DNA from: Lewinellaceae bacterium
Lineage (GTDB): Bacteria > Bacteroidota > Bacteroidia > Chitinophagales > Saprospiraceae
Reading direction: 5' to 3'
Assembly: GCA_020636375.1 (NCBI GenBank)
Contig: JACJXZ010000011.1
Span: 1-64,000, forward strand
Length of the DNA stretch: 64,000 nucleotides
Shown: positions 57,929-64,000 of the stretch, piece after piece
Position numbering within the stretch: the stretch's first letter is position 1
How the letters are laid out: the number at the start of each line of letters is the position of its first letter
Notes under the pieces: model-generated
Databases searched by the model: none
Told to the model about the DNA's origin: nothing
Seen by the model: only the letters and a program-made list of their open reading frames with translations
Translations under genes and position numbers: made by a program

Positions 57929-59407
57929 ATGTCCCTCCCCCTCACCTTTACTACCCTCGAATGGGCCGGCAACCAGCAGCCCAAATACCTCCAGCTCTAC
58001 GGGCACATCCGCCGCGCCATCCTCGACGGCCAGCTGAAAGCCGGCGAGCAGCTGCCGCCGAGCCGCACGCTGGCCCGGGAACTGAAGGTGTCCCGCACCA
58101 CCGTCCTGCAGGCCTACGAGCACCTTGCAGCCGAAGGCTACCTCAGCGGCCATGCCGGCGCCGGCACTTTCGTCAGCGAGCAGGTGCCGGATCAGCTGGG
58201 CCGCCCTGGCATGCAGGCAGCCAGGGTTCCGGCATCGCCAACGCCGCCTCTGCTTTCCAAAAGAGGAGCGGCGATCAGCCAGCTGCCGGCGAGCCGGGTG
58301 CCGGGCAGCCCCAACCTGTTGCCCTTCCGCCCCGGGGTGTCCGCCCTCTGGGATTTCCCCTTCCCGCAGTGGTTCCGCCTGATGAGCCGGCAGAGCAAGT
58401 CGCTGAGCTTCGAATCCTATGGCTACGGCGACGCTGCCGGTTACCTGCCCCTGCGGAGGGCAATTGCGGCCTACCTGCGCCAGTCGCGGGGCGTGCGCTG
58501 CGAGCCGGAGCAGGTCATCCTCACCAGCGGCATTCAGCAAGCTCTCGGGCTGGCCTGCCAACTGTTGCTCGACCCTGGCGACGGCGCCTGGATGGAAGAC
58601 CCCGGCTACAACGGCGCCCGCGAGGCCATGCGCCTGGCGGGCGTCCGCCCCATCCCGGTGCCGCTGGATGGGGAGGGGCTGTCGGTGCAGGCCGGCCGGG
58701 AAATTGCCCCGGAAGCGAAGCTGGCCTACGTGACGCCTTCCCACCAGTATCCCCTTGGCGTCGTGATGAGCCTCGGCCGCCGCCTCGAACTGCTGGAATG
58801 GGCAGCCCGCCACGGCGCCTGGATACTGGAGGACGATTACGACAGCGAGTACCGCTACAGCGGCAGGCCGCTGGCGGCCCTGCAGGGGATCGACCGCAAC
58901 GGCCGGGTGGTGTACCTGGGCACCTTCAGCAAGGTGCTGTTTCCCGCCCTGCGGTTGGGCTATATGGTCGTGCCGCCCGCTCTGGTCGAAGCCTTCCGCC
59001 GCGCCAAGGACTATACCGACCGCGGCAACAGCATCCTGGAGCAGGCCACCCTGGCCGCCTTCCTGGAAGAGGGGCGACTGGAGCGCCACCTGCGCCGCAT
59101 GCGCCTGCTGTACCGGGAGCGGCAGGAGGCCCTGGTGTACTGGAGCGAAAAGCTGCTGGGAGAAGCCCTGCGGGTGAACCCTTCGGATGCGGGCCTGCAC
59201 GCCGTAGGCTGGCTGGAAAAGCATCAGGACGACCGGCGGGTGTCGGAAACGCTGCGGCAACGGGAGGTGATCGCTTCGCCGGTTTCGGGCTATACGCAGC
59301 AGTTCCGGCAGGCACCAGGGCTGGTGCTGGGCTATGCGCCGTATGGGGAGGGGGTGATCCGGGGAGCTTTGGAAAAAATAGGGAAAGTGTTGGAGATGGG
59401 GGAGTAA
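57929..59407 (+). CDS. MocR-type regulator (GntR HTH plus aminotransferase-like domain)
   Basis: 492 residues. N-terminal GntR winged helix (KYLQLYGHIRRAILDGQL, LPPSRTLARELKVSRTTV, about 18-65), linker, then a fold-type I aminotransferase-like domain with PLP lysine in TYLGTFSKVLFPALRLGY-like sequence (about 330), and the pocket Asp/Tyr region DDYDSEYRYSGRPL. Such proteins sense PLP or amino-acid adducts and regulate vitamin B6, GABA or transport genes. Two CAATATAT-type units lie just before the ATG. Target unknown; no pdx gene is adjacent. Confidence 0.92.
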   Translation: MSLPLTFTTLEWAGNQQPKYLQLYGHIRRAILDGQLKAGEQLPPSRTLARELKVSRTTVLQAYEHLAAEGYLSGHAGAGTFVSEQVPDQLGRPGMQAARVPASPTPPLLSKRGAAISQLPASRVPGSPNLLPFRPGVSALWDFPFPQWFRLMSRQSKSLSFESYGYGDAAGYLPLRRAIAAYLRQSRGVRCEPEQVILTSGIQQALGLACQLLLDPGDGAWMEDPGYNGAREAMRLAGVRPIPVPLDGEGLSVQAGREIAPEAKLAYVTPSHQYPLGVVMSLGRRLELLEWAARHGAWILEDDYDSEYRYSGRPLAALQGIDRNGRVVYLGTFSKVLFPALRLGYMVVPPALVEAFRRAKDYTDRGNSILEQATLAAFLEEGRLERHLRRMRLLYRERQEALVYWSEKLLGEALRVNPSDAGLHAVGWLEKHQDDRRVSETLRQREVIASPVSGYTQQFRQAPGLVLGYAPYGEGVIRGALEKIGKVLEMGE

Positions 59408-59615
59408 AAGCCCGTGCTACAACCGAGAAGCGCATGGAAATGGGTGGAAATGCCGTTTTACCCACAGCATTTCAATGCGTTTCGCATTTCGAGGCATTTC
59501 CTACCCCTGTGGCCGCACAAAATCCTCAAATGGCGGATACCCCTGCAGGTGGACAACGAAGCGCGCTTTCTGGATGGCGACGGCCGCCAGGCTACCCCAA
59601 AAGTTGTACATGTAC

Positions 59616-60548
59616 CTAATCCACCAAATCCCCATACAACCCCTCCCGCCGAAATGCCTGTTTGGCCGCCTCGGTCACATCGCTTTCGAAGAGCTTTTCG
59701 TACTGGGTATCCAGCACATAAGCTTTTACCCGGATGACGGTGGCGAGCCGTTCGCGGAAGTGGTCCGTGACCAGCACCTGCAGGCTTTTATCCAGGTTGA
59801 GGTAGGGAGAGCTGATGGCTGCTTCGTAGGCGATCCGGCGGGCGCGTTGCACGTCAACGGCGATGGGCAACCACAGTTGAATCACCACCATACAGTTGTT
59901 TTCCCCGGAGTTGGCGTTGGCGACCGCATTGCCCAGGACAAAGGAATTGGGAATGGCCACCATCGAATCGTCGAGCGTATTGATGGTGGTGGCGCGCAGG
60001 CCGATATCTTTCACATCCCCGTAATAACCGGCGGCGGTGATGCGGTCGCCGACGCTGAAGGGCCGTTCGAGGGTCAGCCACAGGCCGCCGAACAGGTCGC
60101 TGAGGCCATCTTTGGCGGAGAAGCCCACCACGATGGCCAGGCCCAGGAGGAATATCCCCCAGTGTTCCCGCAGTAGCACCTGCAGCAGGAAGCCGATGGC
60201 CACCACCCAGGCGATAAGCCGGATTATAGGGTAGGCGCGCAGCCACTGTACGCGGTGGCGGTTGCTTTGGTTAGCGGCCTTGTAGATCAGCCATTTCAAC
60301 AGCAGGGTAAGGAGATAAGTGCCCCCAAGAACGACCGGCAGGGCGAAGAGGACTTCTATCAACACCCCCGGGTTGTCTTTCAGGCTATTCAGGAAGGGGT
60401 CTTCCAGGGAACCCGGGATGAGGTTTTTCAGCCCCTCGATGAAATCCCCCCAGCTGTTGGAGGGGCCTTCCTTTGCCCATAGGGGGAATGGAAGAAAGAG
60501 TGCAGCCGCCAGGGCCATTGCTATACGGGAAATGTGCCGGGTATTCAT
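59616..60548 (-). CDS. MscS-family mechanosensitive channel
   Basis: 310 residues. Signal-like N-terminus (MALAAALFLPFPLWA), three membrane segments (VLIEVLFALPVVLGGTYLL, IIRLIAWVVAIGFLLQVLL, IFLLGLAIVVGFSAKDGL in part) and the MscS beta domain (LERPFSVGDRITAAGYYGDV, TTINTLDDSMVAIPNS). Opens under membrane tension to release solutes on osmotic downshock. Its start overlaps the 3' end of the upstream P-loop-like gene by 4 bp, so the two are translated together. Confidence 0.93.
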   Translation of the reverse strand: MNTRHISRIAMALAAALFLPFPLWAKEGPSNSWGDFIEGLKNLIPGSLEDPFLNSLKDNPGVLIEVLFALPVVLGGTYLLTLLLKWLIYKAANQSNRHRVQWLRAYPIIRLIAWVVAIGFLLQVLLREHWGIFLLGLAIVVGFSAKDGLSDLFGGLWLTLERPFSVGDRITAAGYYGDVKDIGLRATTINTLDDSMVAIPNSFVLGNAVANANSGENNCMVVIQLWLPIAVDVQRARRIAYEAAISSPYLNLDKSLQVLVTDHFRERLATVIRVKAYVLDTQYEKLFESDVTEAAKQAFRREGLYGDLVD

Positions 60549-61708
60549 GGAATGTGCCGGTTGAGTTTGTTTTTCAATAACGCTTTCAGTTCGTGCAGGT
60601 ACCAGAAGTTGACCTGGTATTCCTGCACCCCGGAGCGGAGTTCGCGCGGGTAGAGCCAGCCGCGGCTCAGCAGCTTATCCAGGAGGAGGCGGCCGTTATA
60701 GGAAGAATGGTGGAATATCCCTTCCACCTCATCAAAGGAAAGCGAAGTGTGTTGAAAGACGGCTTCCAGCACCAGCAGCTCTTCCAGGCTTACTTCCTGC
60801 GGCTCTCCGGTGTGGGGCGGCCGGAGGTAGACCCTGCCCTCCTTAGCGCCCTGAGCGGCGGTGAGCCAGAACAACAGGGCCCGGGAAATATTGCCCCCGG
60901 CAAACTTCAGCAGCTGCTCGAAAAAATGTTCCCGGAGGTTCTCCTGCCGGGCGGCAGCATCCATTTTTGAGAGCCGCCGTTTGTGGCGCGGCGAGACCCC
61001 TTCCGGCCTCAGGAAACGCATTTCGTAGCCATCGTTGCGGCTGAGGATGATCTCTTTGATGACATCATTGGGCAGGTGGGCGGCCTTTCTTGCCGAGAAA
61101 CTATCGGCGAGGTTCATCGCCCGGTTCAGAAAGTACAGGCTGTAATCGTTGATGGTGACGATCCAGAATACCCTCGATTTCGTGGCGTTGATAAAATGGA
61201 GGAAATCGCGCAACAGGCCATAGCCGCCAATACGCCGAAGCAACAGGCGCTCCACATTCTCGAAAACCACCACCCGGGGCTCCTCAAAGCCAGCCCCCGC
61301 CAGTTGCTCCAGGCTGTCCGCCCCTTCCACCCCTAAGGCCGTGGCGAGCACCCGCAACAGTTCCTCCCGGCTGCTGATGCGCTCTTTGTCTTCCAGGAAA
61401 GAACGAGGCGGCGGAAGCAGCGGCAGGGCGGCGTTCAGCAGAGACGTTACGCCCGCCCCCTGTTCGGCGCTCAGCAAAAGAGGCGTGCCGCGTTGCTTCC
61501 AGTTCGCCAGTGCTTTTTCAACTTCTTTCAGCTCACCGTCCTCCCCCCCTCTGCCCAGCACCTGCGCCGGTTCCTGAACGGGGCTAAGCACAAAGCGCCG
61601 GAGGTACTCCTCGGGAAGTTTGTCCAGGTTGGGAGCAGGGGGGAACAGCTCTTCCTCCTTAGGTTCAGGGAAAAACCATTCTCGTATCCATTCCTGCGGT
61701 TTTTTCAT
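60545..61708 (-). CDS. Degenerate P-loop ATPase-like protein paired with MscS
   Basis: 387 residues. STAND/AAA-like layout, but Walker A reads LLSAEQGAGVTSLLNAAL: the invariant Lys of GKT/S is replaced by Val. Walker B-like RVVVFENVERLL and a C-terminal winged-helix part (SFDEVEGIFHHSSYNGRLLLDKL) remain. It may bind without hydrolysing nucleotide or serve as scaffold. Stop and start codons overlap with the MscS gene (4 bp), which suggests that the protein controls or localises the channel; this is inference. Confidence 0.75.
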   Translation of the reverse strand: MKKPQEWIREWFFPEPKEEELFPPAPNLDKLPEEYLRRFVLSPVQEPAQVLGRGGEDGELKEVEKALANWKQRGTPLLLSAEQGAGVTSLLNAALPLLPPPRSFLEDKERISSREELLRVLATALGVEGADSLEQLAGAGFEEPRVVVFENVERLLLRRIGGYGLLRDFLHFINATKSRVFWIVTINDYSLYFLNRAMNLADSFSARKAAHLPNDVIKEIILSRNDGYEMRFLRPEGVSPRHKRRLSKMDAAARQENLREHFFEQLLKFAGGNISRALLFWLTAAQGAKEGRVYLRPPHTGEPQEVSLEELLVLEAVFQHTSLSFDEVEGIFHHSSYNGRLLLDKLLSRGWLYPRELRSGVQEYQVNFWYLHELKALLKNKLNRHIP

Positions 61709-61768
61709 CTGTAGTCTTATTGTTCGCTCGTTTTAAAGGTAGGAAAAATTCGTGTTACAGGCTTATCG

Positions 61769-61892
61769 GGGTATCCGTCTAACGTTGGACAAAAGTTGCC
61801 GGGGTCGTGTACGTTGTACGGGACCAACGGCAGTCCTGGGTGGTGTACGTTGTACGGGATTCATCCGGCTGTCCAACATTAGACGGGTAGCC
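61769..61892. mobile_element. MITE, family 1, long subtype, copy 5 (124 bp)
   Basis: Inverted relative to copy 4, with ends GGGTATCCGTCTAACG and TTAGACGGGTAGCC and the same body. Flanked by the perfect 8-bp duplication GCTTATCG (61761-61768 and 61893-61900). Confidence 0.92.
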
Positions 61893-61978
61893 GCTTATCG
61901 TAAGTTTTACCTGGATGTGTTGCCATTCAGCGAACAGAGGTCAGTTGAGGCTAAGGCTGAGGTTAAGGTTGAGGACCC

Positions 61979-62902
61979 TTATATAAAACTGTATAACCAT
62001 CGGCCCAATCCGATCAGTACCAGCATTACCCCTTCCCACCGGGCGATGCGCCATCCGGTGCGCATGAATATAATGACCAGAACGATCATAAAAATGAGCG
62101 CCAGAAGGTTGGAACGCGCCTGGATGTCGACCGACAGGTCTTTCATCATGGCGGTCACGGCCAGTACGCCGTACATGTTGAAGATATCGCTGCCCAGGAG
62201 GTTGCCCACCGATATGCCGTGCTTACCCCGCAAGGCGGCAACGATGGAGGTCGCCAGTTCCGGGGCGGAGGTGCCCGCCGCTACGATGGTCGCTCCGATC
62301 ACCCACTGGGAAATTCCCGCCAGTTCCGCCAGGTCGGATGCAGAGATCACCAGAAAGTGAGAACTGCCGACCACCAGTACCAGGCCCAGGATCAAAATGA
62401 AGGGGTCGTACCAGTTGTAGTTTTGATCGTCTTCCGTTTCGACTTCGACAGGCTCCTTTTTCCAGAACAAATATCCCAGATAGGCCAACAACATGATCAG
62501 CAGCACGCTTCCCTCGAGGAAGCCGAGGGACAGGTCCCACAGGAAGCCCGTCAGCAGCAGCGTCCCCAGTAAGAGGAACCCTCCGTCCCGGACCACCACT
62601 TTGTTGTTTGTTGCCAGGCTTCTGATGATGGCGGTGCCGCCTAGAATGAAGCCCAGGTTAAAGATATTCGACCCCACAATATTGCCTACGGAAATATCTC
62701 CCATGTCCCGGACGGCCGCCAGGAAAGTGACGGCAAATTCCGGCGCCGAGGTGCCCGCCGCTACGATAGTCAGGCCGATGACCAGTTCTGAAACACCCAG
62801 TTTTCTGGCGATCCTGACCGAAGCGTCCACCAGCCAGGTTGCCCCCTGGCCTATGACTAAAATGCTTATTAAGATAGTTGCTACGTCTACTAAAATGCTC
62901 AT
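61979..62902 (-). CDS. Calcium/sodium antiporter (CaCA, YrbG-like)
   Basis: 307 residues with two inverted halves of about five membrane segments each. Both alpha-repeat motifs are present: GLTIVAAGTSAPEFAVTFLA with NIVGSNIFNLGFILG, and GATIVAAGTSAPELATSIVA with NLLGSDIFNMYGVL. Acidic GTSAPE residues coordinate Ca2+. Cytoplasmic-membrane cation exchanger, probably expelling Ca2+ against Na+ or H+. The length is usual. 35 bp upstream of rlmB on the same strand, possibly co-transcribed. Confidence 0.95.
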   Translation of the reverse strand: MSILVDVATILISILVIGQGATWLVDASVRIARKLGVSELVIGLTIVAAGTSAPEFAVTFLAAVRDMGDISVGNIVGSNIFNLGFILGGTAIIRSLATNNKVVVRDGGFLLLGTLLLTGFLWDLSLGFLEGSVLLIMLLAYLGYLFWKKEPVEVETEDDQNYNWYDPFILILGLVLVVGSSHFLVISASDLAELAGISQWVIGATIVAAGTSAPELATSIVAALRGKHGISVGNLLGSDIFNMYGVLAVTAMMKDLSVDIQARSNLLALIFMIVLVIIFMRTGWRIARWEGVMLVLIGLGRWLYSFI

Positions 62903-62937
62903 TTATTGGTATATATTCGTGAAATCAATGGAGGGCG

Positions 62938-63684
62938 TCAGCGTGCCCGCTGCCGCATCGCCTCATACAACATCATGCCCGCCGCCACCGACACGTTGAA
63001 ACTATCGGTCGTGCCCTTCTGCGGGATGACGAACAGCTCGTCCGCCGCGCGGGCCACGGCGGGGCTGATGCCTTCCCCCTCGGCGCCCAGGATGAAGGCC
63101 ACGGGCTGGCGGAGGTCCAGCCCGTAAAGGGGTTTTTCCGCCTGCAGGCTGCTGGCCAGCACCTTGATGCCAGACATCTGCAGGTACTCGATGGCGGTGA
63201 TGAGGCTGCTCTCCCGGCAGACGGGAATGGTGGCCAGGGCGCCGGCGGAGGCTTTCATCCCCTCGGCGTTGATCTGGGCGCTGTTCTTCTGAGGGACGAC
63301 CAGGGCGTGGGCGCCGGCCGCCTCGGCGGTGCGGGCGATGGCACCGAAGTTGCGCACGTCGGTCACCCCGTCGAGCAATACGATCAGGGGCGTTTCCGAG
63401 CGCTCGTAAATGCCCGGCAGTACGTCCTCCAGCCGGTAATAGCGAACGAGGGCCTGCAGGGCGACGACGCCCTGGTGATTGCCCCGCACGATCTTGTTGA
63501 GCCGCTCTTTCGGCGCGACCTGCAGGGGCACGCCCGCTTCCCGGCACAGGTGGCGGAGTTCCTTCTCCATTTCCCCCCGGATGCCTTGCTGCAGCATGAC
63601 CTTCTCGATCGGGGTGCCGGAACGCAGGGCGTCCACCACCGGATGGCGGCCGTAAATGATGGAGATGTCTTTGTCTTTTGGCAT
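62938..63684 (-). CDS. rlmB: 23S rRNA (guanosine-2'-O)-methyltransferase, RlmB-like
   Basis: 248 residues from ATG 63684 (MPKDKDISIIYG). SpoU/TrmH (SPOUT) family: N-terminal substrate-binding domain (IYGRHPVVDALRSG) and catalytic knot with motif 1 LLDGVTDVRNFGAIARTAEAAG, motif 2 FILGAEGEGISP and motif 3 IPQKGTTDSFNVSVAAGMMLYEA. RlmB methylates G2251 of 23S rRNA in E. coli; relatives may use other guanosines. The open frame upstream of 63684 is made of repeat sequence and is not part of the gene. Confidence 0.93.
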   Translation of the reverse strand: MPKDKDISIIYGRHPVVDALRSGTPIEKVMLQQGIRGEMEKELRHLCREAGVPLQVAPKERLNKIVRGNHQGVVALQALVRYYRLEDVLPGIYERSETPLIVLLDGVTDVRNFGAIARTAEAAGAHALVVPQKNSAQINAEGMKASAGALATIPVCRESSLITAIEYLQMSGIKVLASSLQAEKPLYGLDLRQPVAFILGAEGEGISPAVARAADELFVIPQKGTTDSFNVSVAAGMMLYEAMRQRAR

Positions 63685-64000
63685 AGGGCACAAAGGTCGG
63701 AAATTTGCGGGAAAAGCTGGAAGGAGCGGATTTTTGATGTGCGATTTTTGATTTTCCGACGTTTGTTTTTCCGCCTTCCGCCCCGTCTTCGCTATCGCTC
63801 TTCCGGGCAAGCTTCCAACTTCCGCCCGGATCATGAACTTTCCCATTCCCCGTTGGTTTTCCAAATCCCCGGCTTATCTTGGCAGAAATTGCAGCGGCTT
63901 GCCACATGGGGCGCATCCGGAAGGTCATGCCACTATGTGTTCTATTGTGAAAATCCTATGTGGCCTATGTGATTAAACCAAAAGCTTGTACAGATACCAA
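63685..64000. repeat. Intergenic repeats at the window end
   Basis: Holds a further copy of the GTCTTCGCTATCGCTCTTCC unit (63784-63803), short TTTTTGATGTGCG-type units, and at 63953-63972 a relative of the 105-bp tandem unit (CCTATGTGGCCTATGTGATT). No gene. Confidence 0.6.

Noticed and set aside
63690..63864. N-terminal extension of RlmB
   Set aside because: The extra codons are a translation of dispersed repeats; the family start is MPKDKDISIIYG at 63684.
1..64000. tRNA or rRNA genes
   Set aside because: No cloverleaf with TTCGANNC-type arm or rRNA-like conserved stretch was found by eye; a covariance search could still find one.

Overview
The window looks like a chromosomal segment of a GC-rich marine Bacteroidota, most like the Saprospirales/Lewinella group. 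The grounds are the large single-chain PurL, Bacteroidota-style lipoproteins, an ECF sigma/anti-sigma pair, a DUF234-type ATPase remnant and abundant small palindromic repeats. The genus assignment is inference. No rRNA or tRNA gene was seen.

Region 1 (1-15,133) is a mobile-cassette zone. From 5.4 to 12.8 kb it is visibly AT-rich compared with its surroundings. Seven attC-like sites of about 65 bp (856, 3369, 6598, 7762, 9798, 10724, 12790) lie between minus-strand genes. For five consecutive cassettes the 9-11 bases that open the cassette are the exact complement of the bases flanking the attC at its own end, which is the hallmark of integron gene cassettes. Cargo: a HEAT-like repeat protein plus a small protein, a membrane zinc-ribbon protein, a two-gene unit with an EAD11-like domain, a PIN nuclease with zinc ribbon, a PD-(D/E)XK nuclease and a VapBC-like toxin-antitoxin pair. 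One attC is split at TTGT/T by a group II intron (3429-5392) in the opposite orientation, as known for group IIC-attC introns. A decayed IS91-type transposase/recombinase pair sits inside one cassette. No canonical IntI is present. The array instead abuts a 479-residue tyrosine recombinase with two unusual N-terminal repeats, and an attI-like candidate lies between that gene and the array.

Region 2 (15.3-29 kb) holds a small zinc-ribbon gene, purL (with two apparent one-base losses near its 5' end), a 105-bp tandem repeat array, a lipoprotein, an Abi_2/HEPN abortive-infection gene and a type IIG restriction-modification gene whose 3' end is duplicated on the far side of the Abi gene.

Region 3 (30-46.5 kb) is a carbon monoxide oxidation locus: xdhC, moaD, a BNR-repeat gene, coxM-coxS-coxL (form I, AYRCSFR motif), coxG, coxD, coxE, an XdhC-YHS coxF-like gene and a TetR regulator. 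It is followed by a [NiFe]-hydrogenase large-subunit-like protein that lacks one ligand cysteine, hypC and hypD. An identical operator architecture (TTAGAA-N6-TTCTAA) stands before both xdhC and coxM.

Region 4 (46.5-64 kb) is general chromosome: a barrel/anti-sigma protein and its sigma factor, an acidic repeat lipoprotein, a xisI remnant, 3-hydroxyacyl-CoA dehydrogenase, an AAA ATPase/nuclease, a PNPOx-like protein, a CocE/NonD hydrolase, a MocR regulator, an MscS channel overlapping a degenerate P-loop protein, a Ca2+/Na+ antiporter and rlmB. Small mobile repeats are dispersed through regions 2-4. They include a MITE family with five copies each bounded by perfect 8-bp target duplications, and many 8-bp tandem arrays placed just before start codons.
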